A stretch of 64,000 nucleotides of DNA from Paradesertivirga sp965650335. GTDB taxonomy: Bacteria > Bacteroidota > Bacteroidia > Sphingobacteriales > Sphingobacteriaceae. The first letter of the stretch is position 1; each line of letters opens with the position of its first letter. Positions 29,587 to 39,270 of the stretch are shown here, piece by piece. The position numbers and the translations under genes were made by a program. The stretch is taken from NCBI GenBank assembly GCA_965650335.1, contig CBFGOI010000014.1, forward strand, positions 1-64,000, given 5' to 3'. Under the pieces are notes generated by a model. The model searched no databases. It worked only from the letters and a program-made list of their open reading frames with translations, and was not told where the DNA came from.

Positions 29587-30135
29587 ATGTCAGGCCGCGG
29601 CTATACAATAAAAGATCAGTATGCTATCCATTTTATAACGTTTGCCGTTGTACAGTGGGTAGACGTATTTAGTCGCAAAGAATATGCTGATGTAGTTGTA
29701 GAAAGCTTAAGTTTTTGTCAGAAAAATAAAGGCTTAAAAGTACATGCCTGGTGTATCATGAGTAATCATCTGCATCTGATAGTTTCCACCGTTGAAAACA
29801 AATTATCAGATGTACTGAGAGATTTTAAAAAGGATACTTCACTAAGCTTATTAAAACAATAACTGAAATAGAAGAGAAAGCAGAAGAAACTGGGTGTTGT
29901 GGATATTTAAGAAAGCCGGAGAAGCAAACAAAAGAAATGAGAGTTATCAGTTCTGGTAGCAGGATAATCATCCTGTTGAATGTTCTTCGAATGAACTATT
30001 AGAATCGACGCTGGAGTATTTGCATGAAAATTCCGTAAGGGCAGAAATTATAAGAGCTGCACAGGATATGTGTATTCGTCGGGAATAGATTATTATATTG
30101 GAGAGAAAGGGTTACTTGAAATAGAATTAGTATGA
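29587..30135 (+). pseudogene. REP-associated tyrosine transposase (RAYT, Y1_Tnp/IS200-like), decayed
   Basis: The first 91 residues read like a RAYT transposase: YAIHFITFAVVQWVDVFSRKEY, LKVHAWCIMSNHLHLIV (the HxH metal-binding motif) and LRDFKKDTS. The frame then ends in TAA at about 29860. Further family sequence continues in other frames: EIEEKAEETG, then FKKAGEANKRNESYQFW with an in-frame TAG where Gln is expected, then NHPVECSSNELLESTLEYLHENSVRAEII, and SSGIDYYIGEKGLLEIELV ending at a TGA near 30135. At least three frame changes and one nonsense codon make it inactive. Intact members are single-stranded DNA transposases that act on REP palindromes. Confidence 0.85.
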
Positions 30136-30140
30136 GAAGA

Positions 30141-30157
30141 AGCGAGTCTGGAGACTC
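30141..30157 (-). repeat. REP-like palindrome, right copy (inverted)
   Basis: AGC followed by GAGTCT-GG-AGACTC is the reverse complement of the left element at 29554-29569 apart from the two central bases. Together they bracket the RAYT pseudogene. A similar palindrome with the same CTCGC end lies at 34466-34485. Confidence 0.65.
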
Positions 30158-30273
30158 TTGTTTATTGACGAATCCGTAGAAACGCTGTGCTAACTCTACA
30201 AAAATGGTCAAAACAGCGAAGAAATGGGTGAATGGCCTTTCAGAATATATTATACAGAGATCATAATTATTAT

Positions 30274-33200
30274 ATGAAGAAAATTTTTACAACAACTATT
30301 GCAACATTATTTGCAATTTGTGGTTTTTCACAAACTAATACTTTCCCTTCAAGTGGGAGTACTGGTATTGGAACAACTACCCCGGCGTCTACCCTAGAAA
30401 TAAAAGATAGCTCTCCGGTAATTACACTTACATCATCGACTTATAACAATTTATATCGGTCGTACTTTGGGGCACGTAGTGGCGCTCAGGCATATTTGAT
30501 TTTTGGAAATAGCGGTGTGAATGAGGTAAGGGCAGGTAATACGGCAGCCGGTGGCTTCCTTGATTTTTATACTAATAATACAGTAGGTATGGATGTCGCA
30601 TCTGATGGTAATCTTGCTATGCGTTTAGCTGCTAATGGTAATGTTGGTATAGGTACAAATGCTCCTCAATATAAATTACATGTAAATGGTATCAGCTACT
30701 TTTCGGGAGATATTACAACTCTTGGTAAGTTAAACTTAGCAACTTCGAATTATGATGGTACCCTTATTTTAGGAAGTAATGCCACATGGAGGTCTGGTAT
30801 ATCACAACGTGATGCCGGTAATGCGGAAATGCGGATATGGACAAAAGGTGCAAGCCCGATTTATTTTGCTAATGAGTTTGATGGTACACAGTCGGGGGCA
30901 ACCTTACCGACCGATGGGATGAAATTTGCGGGAAATAGTTTGGGTATCGGAAGTTTTACAGTAAATGAAGCGATTGGGTATAAATTGCATGTAAAAGGTA
31001 CTTCAAAGTTTACAGAAGATGCGTTGTTTGATACGAAACTTAATGCAAATACTCTCGTTACAAATAGTTTACTGGTCGACTATCAGACCGATCCAACATC
31101 TGGTAATAAATTAGCAGTAAACGGTACCAGCTATTTTTCGGGAGATATCACAACTCTTGGTAAGTTAAACTTAGCAACTTCGAATTATGATGGTACCCTT
31201 ATTTTAGGAAGTAATGCCACATGGAGGTCTGGTATATCACAACGTGATGCCGGTAATGCGGAAATGCGGATATGGACAAAAGGTGCAAGTCCGATTTATT
31301 TTGCCAACGAATATGATGGTACACAGTTAGGTGCAACTTTACCGACCGATGGGATGAAACTCGCAGCTAATAACCTTGGTATAGGCAGTTTTACTGTAAA
31401 TGAAGCTATTGGTTATAAGCTCCATGTAAAGGGAACTTCAAATTTTACAGATCAGTTAAGTGGGGCATCTGCGACTTTTTCTGGGACCGTTGGCATTGGT
31501 ACAACCACTGTTGAAGGTGCAAACAAATTGCAGGTAAATGGAGGAATAAAATCATCAACGCTTACGTTGTCAGATGATCCGGTTGTTTCAACAGGCAGTT
31601 ACGATATCTTAACAAGAAATAGCGGTACTAATATAATTGAAAAAATATCATCAAATGCGCTGGCGCCAGCCACTGGAAGTGCCAATTATATCCATAACCA
31701 AATAGCTGCTGCGCAAACAGGTAATATATGGGTATCTGGTCAGGGTAAGTTTGGGAGTTTAGTTGTTGAAGGTGCAGATATGAATGTTAATGCAACTAAT
31801 ATACAGTTATACACACCCAATTTATTAAATCTATGGGCAAATAGTATTAAATTAACTCTTGCTCCCGGGATATCAGCAACAGGTTATGATCTTCTAACTC
31901 GTAACTCCACTACAGGAATTATTGAGCGTATTCCATCAAATAGTTATGCTGTAACAGGTCGTAGTTTGTCTCAAATGCAGGAGATTTCTGCAGGCAATTT
32001 TTTTAGTAATGGTGGGGGAACAACTCAATCTGGTGCACGATTTAATAAAATAGGGATTGATGCAAGCTACCCGCTTGAGTTTAGAAAGACTATGCCTAAT
32101 GGCGATTCCGCGAATGGCTATTTGTATACATCAGCAACTATTGGACAATCGGGTAATGCCATCGTTATCGGCACCAATGATGGCGGAGGTGGAGGTTCGA
32201 CAATTTATGAACGCATGAGAGTAGATGCAACCGGATTGAAGCTACCTGTTGCTCCAACTTCTGCGGCAGGTTCCTATAATATTCTAACACAAAATAGTAC
32301 TACCGGGTATTTAGAAAAGATAAGTTCTGGTTCAATTGTTTCTGGAACAGGAACACCAAACAGAATACCTTTTTATAACTCCAGCGGCCTGGTTGCAGAT
32401 GATGCAGGGTTTACTTATAATCCTACATCAGGACTAACGCTTGGTAGTTCTAGGATTAAAATTAGCGGTGGTTCGTCTATAGAAATAGGTAATGGTGCCT
32501 CTTCAGGAACCAGTTGGGGTATAGCTATCGGGAATGCTGCAATTGTAAATCCAACTATTGCTTCAGAGTGCCCGATAGCTATTGGCGCCGGAGCAACTAC
32601 AGGTACTTCCTGGAGAGGAATAGCTATGGGCCTTTCAGCGAGTACAAATAATTTCAATTCCATTGTATTTGGAAGGGAAGCGGAAGCAACTGCCAGCGGT
32701 CAGCTTATTTTTGGAAGGAGTACACAAGGAAATGCTTTGTCTTTAAATTCAGTATATTTTAATGGTGTCCAGGCACAGGGTAGTACTACTAGTGGGCAAA
32801 GCGTAAGTATTAATGGTGCAGGGGCAGGACCTGGGAATGATTTATCAGGTGGTAGCCTGACCTTAGCATCAGGTAAAGGTACTGGAGCTGGTACTCCAGG
32901 GGATCTGGTATTTCAAACACCAGCCTTAGGGGTGGCAACGACTTCTACTTTACAGACTTCAGTGCCCAGGATGACCATAAAGGGAGGAACCGGGGAAGTT
33001 ATCTTTAACTATCTTAATACCTCCACATATGCTCAGTCGTTCCAAAGCCCTGGCTTTACCGGTACTATTGGTAACCCGACGTTAGCTCAGGATTTTTATG
33101 CAAATACCAATGGTAATGACAGTGGAATCAGATCTCGTTACCGAACCTTACAAGCGGTAGGTACCTTTGATTTCAGACATGACAGTGGGCTGCAGCCATC

Positions 33201-34410
33201 CTTCAGAATGTATATGCCACAAAGCGGCATAGACGAGAGCACTTTAAGAGAAACATTCAGATTTAAGAGTGATGGTACTTTGCAGTTCTTTCCGACTTTG
33301 AGTAGTGTTACAGGGGCAATTAAATCAAGTAGTAGTTTATTGGTCGAATCGAATAACAACGGAAGTGTTGTATTGAGGTCTGCATCAAATAACGGAAGTG
33401 TCCTAATGGACACTTATGGAGGAATTTCAGCTACCTCCAGGAATATCAGCACGGGCCCTTGGGTGAATGTAGGATCCTTTACTCAGGCAGGGAATGGCGT
33501 TGCTTTTAGTATGTTATCAAAAATTAACACGAATGGTGGTTCTGAAGGATTGTTAACTATGTCGGGTTCGTACGCTACAAGGTTTACTATTAGTCCGGGC
33601 ACTACAGCCGGAGGCGGTATTTTACCGACTACTATGCACATCAAATCTGGAGATGCGCAGCCTGCTAATTCTGGTGTAATAGCAGGAGCAAATATGTATT
33701 TATATGGCGGAAGTGGAGTTAATGGTGGGAAGATCGGAAATGTAGTATTACAGAATGACGGCTCAAGTAATAAAGGGAATGTTTTGGTAGGAACCACCAC
33801 GGACGATGGAATAAATAAATTACAGGTCTATGGAAGTATCAAAAGTTCGGATGTTATGGAAGCAAACTCCTTTAAAATTAATTCAGATCCTGCACCATCT
33901 TCAACGGGGTATGATATCTTAACCCGGAATACATCTACCGGACTTGTGGAAAAGGTGGCGTCATCCAGCATCGCAATCGACCAGTCTAATATAGTCCATA
34001 AATCCGGTGATGAAGCAATTTTCGGTATCAAAACCTTTAACGGTAATATCGGCATTGGCACGACCAATCCTGGTACCTATCAGCTTGCGGTAAAAGGTAC
34101 CATAAAAACGCAGGCAATCAAGGTAGACCCAACAGATTGGTCTGATTATGTTTTTTATAAGTCGTATAAACTGCCTTCATTAAAGGACGTAGAAAGTTTC
34201 ATTACCGAAAAGCAGCATTTACCTGATATCCCATCCGAAGCCGAGGTTAAGAAAAACGGAATTGAGCTGGGTGAGATGAATTCTTTACTGCTTAAAAAGA
34301 TTGAAGAGTTAACGCTTTATATGATAGAGAAAGATAAGCAGCTCGAAAAGGCAAATGAAAAGATTGATTCACTCGCTAAGAAAGTTGAAAAGTTAGCGAA
34401 GAGAAGGTAG
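30274..34410 (+). CDS. very long secreted fibre-like repeat protein
   Basis: I start it at the ATG at 30274, which gives a 1378-residue product with the family signal MKKIFTTTIATLFAICGFSQ; an in-frame ATG at 30232 would spoil the signal peptide. It is the longest fibre of the array. About 1250 residues of GIGT-type and YDILTRNS.TG.IEKI repeats follow, with a block of about 110 residues duplicated in tandem (starting near 30688 and 31123). The cap is a slightly separate version: WSDYVFYKSYKLPSL, KQHLPDIPSEAEVKKNG, LGEMNSLLLKKIEELTLYMI, then a Lys-rich coiled coil. The gene follows the RAYT remnant directly. Length points to a long stalk; the ligand is unknown. Confidence 0.8.
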   Translation: MKKIFTTTIATLFAICGFSQTNTFPSSGSTGIGTTTPASTLEIKDSSPVITLTSSTYNNLYRSYFGARSGAQAYLIFGNSGVNEVRAGNTAAGGFLDFYTNNTVGMDVASDGNLAMRLAANGNVGIGTNAPQYKLHVNGISYFSGDITTLGKLNLATSNYDGTLILGSNATWRSGISQRDAGNAEMRIWTKGASPIYFANEFDGTQSGATLPTDGMKFAGNSLGIGSFTVNEAIGYKLHVKGTSKFTEDALFDTKLNANTLVTNSLLVDYQTDPTSGNKLAVNGTSYFSGDITTLGKLNLATSNYDGTLILGSNATWRSGISQRDAGNAEMRIWTKGASPIYFANEYDGTQLGATLPTDGMKLAANNLGIGSFTVNEAIGYKLHVKGTSNFTDQLSGASATFSGTVGIGTTTVEGANKLQVNGGIKSSTLTLSDDPVVSTGSYDILTRNSGTNIIEKISSNALAPATGSANYIHNQIAAAQTGNIWVSGQGKFGSLVVEGADMNVNATNIQLYTPNLLNLWANSIKLTLAPGISATGYDLLTRNSTTGIIERIPSNSYAVTGRSLSQMQEISAGNFFSNGGGTTQSGARFNKIGIDASYPLEFRKTMPNGDSANGYLYTSATIGQSGNAIVIGTNDGGGGGSTIYERMRVDATGLKLPVAPTSAAGSYNILTQNSTTGYLEKISSGSIVSGTGTPNRIPFYNSSGLVADDAGFTYNPTSGLTLGSSRIKISGGSSIEIGNGASSGTSWGIAIGNAAIVNPTIASECPIAIGAGATTGTSWRGIAMGLSASTNNFNSIVFGREAEATASGQLIFGRSTQGNALSLNSVYFNGVQAQGSTTSGQSVSINGAGAGPGNDLSGGSLTLASGKGTGAGTPGDLVFQTPALGVATTSTLQTSVPRMTIKGGTGEVIFNYLNTSTYAQSFQSPGFTGTIGNPTLAQDFYANTNGNDSGIRSRYRTLQAVGTFDFRHDSGLQPSFRMYMPQSGIDESTLRETFRFKSDGTLQFFPTLSSVTGAIKSSSSLLVESNNNGSVVLRSASNNGSVLMDTYGGISATSRNISTGPWVNVGSFTQAGNGVAFSMLSKINTNGGSEGLLTMSGSYATRFTISPGTTAGGGILPTTMHIKSGDAQPANSGVIAGANMYLYGGSGVNGGKIGNVVLQNDGSSNKGNVLVGTTTDDGINKLQVYGSIKSSDVMEANSFKINSDPAPSSTGYDILTRNTSTGLVEKVASSSIAIDQSNIVHKSGDEAIFGIKTFNGNIGIGTTNPGTYQLAVKGTIKTQAIKVDPTDWSDYVFYKSYKLPSLKDVESFITEKQHLPDIPSEAEVKKNGIELGEMNSLLLKKIEELTLYMIEKDKQLEKANEKIDSLAKKVEKLAKRR

Positions 34411-34417
34411 TGAGAGT

Positions 34418-34485
34418 TGGAGGCTCGCACCAGCAATAGGATTTTGTGTGATTGAGAAAAAGGTCGAGCTATAAAGCTCGCACCA
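34418..34485 (+). repeat. two REP-like elements with CTCGCACCA ends
   Basis: GAGCT-ATAA-AGCTC followed by GCACCA lies at 34466-34485, and a degenerate relative ending GGAGGCTCGCACCAGC lies at about 34418-34433. Both share the CTCGC tail of the palindromes around the RAYT remnant. They occupy the 178-base gap between the long fibre gene and the next gene. Confidence 0.5.
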
Positions 34486-34588
34486 ACCAGGGCACCAGGA
34501 ATGTATGACGTGATTTTTCTGGAATTCATTGCCCGATTTTTAATTAGAAAACCAAACAACTGATAACACATAAATTGAAAGAATTATA

Positions 34589-36100
34589 ATGAAATCAATG
34601 AATAAGTGCTTTGTTCTTTTAGCTTTAATTCTTGCTCCCTGCTTATTAAATGCTCAAACAGTACAGAAAGAACTACCAGAAGTGTCTTTATTTTCAAATC
34701 CTGCAAATACGGCGAGTTGGAGAGGATTTAACGGAATTTCCAGCAAAGAAACTCATGGCGATAAATCTTTGAATAAGGTAGCTGTCGCGATAGGTAAGGG
34801 AGTATTGGTAACCTTAGGTGGAAAAGGCATAATAGCAGTGGATGAGAACGGAACTACGAAATGGACCACCGGGGTAAAAGGTCTTGCTATGACCATTGGA
34901 AAGTTTAAAAATTACCTTATCGTTTTTTCTACGCCGCATCTGAAAAATGCAACACAAGCCTATACCAATGAACTAAATGCTTCATTAATTGATCCTGTCA
35001 GCGGTAAAGTAGTGCTTCAGAAAAATATTAATACCGGCGACGCCACTTTTATAGAACAAGCTCTGTTTTTTCTTTCCGATGATGGTTCGTTTTGCAAGGT
35101 GGGTTTACGGCTCAGCAATAGAAAACAAGCTATTGATATAACTTTAGTCAATAAGTTTTTGCAGCAGTTTGGCGAAACTCAAAGCTTCACCTTGATTGAG
35201 CTAGATGAGAAGCTTGAGCGAAAGAATGAAACAAAACTGACTCTGCCCGAAGGTGGATTTGGCGGGGCGCAGTGCAATTCAAAAGGAGAAGTCTTTATAA
35301 GAACCATCCCATCTAAAAATGCTATACAGGTTTCGCAATTTGTAAGTGGAAATACTGCAGCGGTAAAAACACTTGTGCAAACTATAAATGCCCGGGATAA
35401 AGACATGACCGCCAAGTTCCTGGTAAGTAAAAATAATCCTTCAGTAGTTTATTTGGCTACTTTGTATGAGGATGAGGATAAAGAAGCTGCTTTAAGTCTT
35501 AGCAGACTTAACTTTGCAGACGGTACTAAAATCGAAAAGAAAGAGCAGATTACAAGGTCTAGGGTAAAGGACCTTGAAAAGAATTATAAAGTTGTTAATG
35601 AAAAAATGGACAAGCCTGATTTAGGCAAGCCAGGGGATATGCGGATATTGGAGCTTGAAGAATGCGGCGACCAGCTTTTTACAAGTATTGAGGCGATCGA
35701 AGCGGCCGCTACTTCAACCAGGCAATGGGATAATGTGTACAGTGTGCTGCTGACTAGTTATGACTTGTCTTTTAATCTCAAATCGCAAAATATAGTTCCC
35801 AGATTTTATATGTCTGCATACGGGTATGGACTTGGTATTCACCGGGATGGTAATATTTTGCGCTTTATTGCCAATGATCATCCTAACATGCTGAGCAATA
35901 AAGCGATGTACGGTGAACTTGATTTAAAAACCGGCCAGGTAATTAAACTAAATCATATTGAGAAAGACAGAATAGAGAAGGGGAACCCTATGAACCCGGC
36001 TAATATTTTATGGTATCCTTCGGGTTTTGTGCTTACGTATATCAATATGAAAGGAATGGGGGGTAGAATTGCTCACGATATACAGGTTTGTAAGTATTGA
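34589..36100 (+). CDS. secreted protein of unknown function, not fibre-like
   Basis: The 503-residue product has a signal peptide (to about residue 24, LLNAQ). It lacks GIGT repeats and the fibre cap, so it is unrelated to its neighbours. Repeated beta patterns such as GVLVTLGGKGIIAVDENGTTKWTTG and LTSYDLSFNLKSQNI suggest a beta-propeller, perhaps PQQ-like at the N-terminus; I am not sure. It starts after a REP-containing gap and is followed after 36 bases by a fibre gene, so it may be cotranscribed with that gene. The function is unknown. Confidence 0.7.
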   Translation: MKSMNKCFVLLALILAPCLLNAQTVQKELPEVSLFSNPANTASWRGFNGISSKETHGDKSLNKVAVAIGKGVLVTLGGKGIIAVDENGTTKWTTGVKGLAMTIGKFKNYLIVFSTPHLKNATQAYTNELNASLIDPVSGKVVLQKNINTGDATFIEQALFFLSDDGSFCKVGLRLSNRKQAIDITLVNKFLQQFGETQSFTLIELDEKLERKNETKLTLPEGGFGGAQCNSKGEVFIRTIPSKNAIQVSQFVSGNTAAVKTLVQTINARDKDMTAKFLVSKNNPSVVYLATLYEDEDKEAALSLSRLNFADGTKIEKKEQITRSRVKDLEKNYKVVNEKMDKPDLGKPGDMRILELEECGDQLFTSIEAIEAAATSTRQWDNVYSVLLTSYDLSFNLKSQNIVPRFYMSAYGYGLGIHRDGNILRFIANDHPNMLSNKAMYGELDLKTGQVIKLNHIEKDRIEKGNPMNPANILWYPSGFVLTYINMKGMGGRIAHDIQVCKY

Positions 36101-36136
36101 GACAAATACGAAGATTTTAGCTACTGATTTGTCCTG

Positions 36137-37678
36137 ATGAAAACTATTTTTAATAACGGGAATCTTCTTCCATTAAAAAGCTTAGTTGTCTTTGTACTTA
36201 GCTTGCTTTTAGGTTCTGATACCTTCGCTCAAAAAATCCAGGCAACTGTAAACTCGGGCGCACATCTAATTCAAACCACTGATTGGAATGTTTTTAGAAA
36301 TGTTATTATCTCTGTAGAACATATCGACGGTACAAACAGGCATTTTTATCCTGCTGTTGCATGGCCATATAATCCTAACGCAATGAATGTAGAGGGGCTG
36401 GATGCCGATTTTGCACAGGGCACATCAGTGGTGGTGTATGTGGTTAAACCATTATTCAAACTTGCTTCTGCCAATGTCGAGGCAACTGTGACTTCCGGCC
36501 CGCATTTGATAAAGACCATGGACTGGGCAGAATATGCTTATTCGAATATTTTAGTAGAAGAATTAGATGGGCGCAACCAGCATATCTATATTGCTAATGG
36601 TACCCGACCCACTAATCCGAATGCCATGTACGTTGAGGGGATAGATGTTGATTTTGCACAAGGAACGCAAGTAAGAGTATATAATTTAAATAAGGCATTT
36701 TCAACCGAATTAGTCTCCAATGTGGCTGAAAACGAACAGTATACATCTTTGGCGCTATCGTCATACGACAAAGCTTCCAACGGCATTAATGAGCGTGTCC
36801 GCATCCTCGGTAACGGCTATGTCGGAATCGGAACCCCCGCTCCGCAGGCTCCGCTGGATGTAAAAGGGTCTGTAATTATTAATGGTCCAGGTAATACTTT
36901 AACTCTTCAAAAATCAAGCAACAATATACCTGCTCTAGCTTTTCAGGGAGCTGCAGGTGTGTCAACACTAATCGAAGCAGGTGATGATCATTTTACTACC
37001 TACGTGGGCGGCCAGCGGCGCTTCACTATTCAGTCTGACGGGAAAGTCGGAATAGGAACCAATGGCCCTGAGGCCAAGCTCCATGTTTATGGCACCGCGA
37101 ATGCAAACATGCTCGGGATAGGTTCTTACACCTTACCTGTATCAGGGGATGAAGCAGGGGTATTCGCAATCAAAACTAACCATGATAATAATCTATGGTC
37201 CCAGTCGATAGTTTCATACGGTACGGGTGGGAAAGGATTGAGGGTTTATAACAGTGGCGGAGCAGGTAGTACAGCTTTTGAAGTAGTTCAGGGTGCGGGC
37301 TCGCGGTTTATTGTTGATGGTCAGGGAGATGTTGGTATCGGCACGAACGATCCAAAAGGATATAAATTGGCTGTAGCCGGAAAAATCAGAACGACAGAAG
37401 TTAAGGTTGAACCTTTACCCTGGTTCGATTATGTATTTGAGCCTTCCTACAAACTGCCCGATTTGAAAGAAACTGAGAAATTCATAAAAGAAAACAAACA
37501 TTTACCAGAAATTCCTTCCGACAAAGAAGTACAGGCCAATGGATTAGAGCTTGGGAAAATGAATTCTCTGCTTTTAAAGAAAGTAGAAGAAATCACTCTG
37601 TATCTGATTGAGATAAAAAAGGAGAACGAGTTGCTTAAGGAGCGCCTGAACCTTGTAGAAGAGGCTGGTAAAAAGTAA
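36137..37678 (+). CDS. secreted fibre-like protein with duplicated N-terminal domain
   Basis: The 513-residue product has a signal peptide ending around DTFAQ (residue 32). Two tandem copies of a roughly 75-residue domain follow: ATVNSGAHLIQTTDWNVF ... NPNAMNVEGLDADFAQGT, then ATVTSGPHLIKTMDWAEY ... NPNAMYVEGIDVDFAQGT. The GYVGIGTPAP-type repeats come next, then the WFDYVFEPSYKLPDL cap with NKHLPEIPSDKEVQANG and LGKMNSLLLKKVEEITLYLIE and a coiled coil. The duplicated domain is the obvious candidate for a binding head and is not seen in the other fibres here. The signal differs from the MKK.ITTA type, and there is no recognisable family leader before the start. Confidence 0.8.
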   Translation: MKTIFNNGNLLPLKSLVVFVLSLLLGSDTFAQKIQATVNSGAHLIQTTDWNVFRNVIISVEHIDGTNRHFYPAVAWPYNPNAMNVEGLDADFAQGTSVVVYVVKPLFKLASANVEATVTSGPHLIKTMDWAEYAYSNILVEELDGRNQHIYIANGTRPTNPNAMYVEGIDVDFAQGTQVRVYNLNKAFSTELVSNVAENEQYTSLALSSYDKASNGINERVRILGNGYVGIGTPAPQAPLDVKGSVIINGPGNTLTLQKSSNNIPALAFQGAAGVSTLIEAGDDHFTTYVGGQRRFTIQSDGKVGIGTNGPEAKLHVYGTANANMLGIGSYTLPVSGDEAGVFAIKTNHDNNLWSQSIVSYGTGGKGLRVYNSGGAGSTAFEVVQGAGSRFIVDGQGDVGIGTNDPKGYKLAVAGKIRTTEVKVEPLPWFDYVFEPSYKLPDLKETEKFIKENKHLPEIPSDKEVQANGLELGKMNSLLLKKVEEITLYLIEIKKENELLKERLNLVEEAGKK

Positions 37679-37754
37679 TTCTTCTACCAAAAAGCTAAGG
37701 CTCTGTATAGTTGTATTTGTTTTTCACAAGCTAGATGTAACAAACCTTATCATA

Positions 37755-39248
37755 ATGAAAAAACTACTTATCACTGCTTTTGCTATTCTTATTTCTAGCC
37801 AAAGTTATTCGCAAAACACATTTCCTCAAACTGGAAACGCAGGTATAGGAGAGACTAATTCCGGAGCATCGCTTACGATCTTTAATTCTACTCCGTATGT
37901 AGATAATGAATTATTGAGATTAAAATCAGGGATAGCCTGGGGAGGGAATACCGGACATATGTCTCTTTATAATGGAAGTGTTGAAAATGCACGATTCGCA
38001 TGGTTTATGGGAGATGGTAATCTTCAGGACGGTAATCTTCTTTTTTACACTAAAGAAGGTGGAGGAACCCTACAGGAACGCTTAAGAATAAAACATAATG
38101 GTAACGTGGGTATTGGTACAAGTAGCCCTGATTCTAGACTACATATAGGTCTGAGTAATGGCGCACAATTAAGAGTCGATTACAATAACACTGGCGACAA
38201 TTATTACGATGCGAACAAGCATATATTTAGAGGAAATGGCGGTTTTTCTGAAATATTATACCTCAATGGGGCGACTAGTAGAGTAGGTATTGGCACTACA
38301 ATACCTACATCTAAATTAGAGGTGTGGGATATTACTTCAGGATCAGGAATAAGCCAAATGTTAAATCTTTCCAATGGGAGCGATGCGGATTTGAATTTCA
38401 AAGTCAGTCAGGTAGGGGCAACACAGAAATATTTCTCAATTAGTCCCAGCGTGGCGATCCCTATTGCTTTAGCTACTACTACGGGAGTGAATGTAGGAAT
38501 TGGTACATCAACTCCAGGAGCAAAACTTGATGTGAATGGTATCATTCAGACTTATAATAAGGATGCAAATTTCGCGACATGGGATAATTTAAGAGTTTGG
38601 TCTGAGGGAGAAAATAGCTATATAGAATCGAATGGAGATGAGAAGGGGTTGGTTATTAAATCTAATGGGGGAAATAAGATTCTGCTGAAAAGTAAGGTGG
38701 GGGTAGGTGTAGAAAATCCACAGGAAAACTTAGAGGTAAATGGTACAATAAGATCTGAGGTATGGCGCCCTACAGGCTCAGAGCAAGATGATTTTTACTT
38801 GGATGTAGAACCAGGAACACGAATTTTAAGGACAAGAAACTGGAACACTTCGGCTCCAAACATAGGGGCGACAGGATTACATACGGGTGTAGGTTTTTTT
38901 GATGGTTCCGTGGGTATTGGTACCGCTAACTTAACGGAAAAACTTAATGTTAATGGCAGCATAAGAGCACAGGCTGTAAAAGTTAGTGCTGAAGGCTGGC
39001 CAGATTATGTGTTCGAGCCATCTTATAAGCTGCCGGATTTACAGGTTACAGAGCAGTTTATCAAAGAGAACAAACATCTTCCTGAAATACCATCTGCTAA
39101 AGAGGTTCAAAGCAATGGGATAGAACTTGGTCAAATGAATGCTTTGCTGCTGAAAAAGATTGAGGAATTGACCTTGCATTTGATTCAATTAAGTAAAAAA
39201 GTAGATGAGCAGCAGGCACAAATAATAAAGCTTAAAACCAGTAAATAA
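37755..39248 (+). CDS. secreted fibre-like repeat protein (EPSYKLPDL cap)
   Basis: The 497-residue product has signal MKKLLITAFAILISSQSYSQ and GNAGIG/GNVGIGTSSP repeats. The cap is EGWPDYVFEPSYKLPDL, NKHLPEIPSAKEVQSNG, LGQMNALLLKKIEELTLHLIQ, with a short coiled coil. The start lies directly behind the shared leader AACCTTATCATA. It is a plain member without a distinctive head: repeats begin within 15 residues of the signal cleavage site. Surface-fibre function is inferred from the family pattern. Confidence 0.8.
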   Translation: MKKLLITAFAILISSQSYSQNTFPQTGNAGIGETNSGASLTIFNSTPYVDNELLRLKSGIAWGGNTGHMSLYNGSVENARFAWFMGDGNLQDGNLLFYTKEGGGTLQERLRIKHNGNVGIGTSSPDSRLHIGLSNGAQLRVDYNNTGDNYYDANKHIFRGNGGFSEILYLNGATSRVGIGTTIPTSKLEVWDITSGSGISQMLNLSNGSDADLNFKVSQVGATQKYFSISPSVAIPIALATTTGVNVGIGTSTPGAKLDVNGIIQTYNKDANFATWDNLRVWSEGENSYIESNGDEKGLVIKSNGGNKILLKSKVGVGVENPQENLEVNGTIRSEVWRPTGSEQDDFYLDVEPGTRILRTRNWNTSAPNIGATGLHTGVGFFDGSVGIGTANLTEKLNVNGSIRAQAVKVSAEGWPDYVFEPSYKLPDLQVTEQFIKENKHLPEIPSAKEVQSNGIELGQMNALLLKKIEELTLHLIQLSKKVDEQQAQIIKLKTSK

Positions 39249-39270
39249 CCTATCGCATATTTAAAATAAA

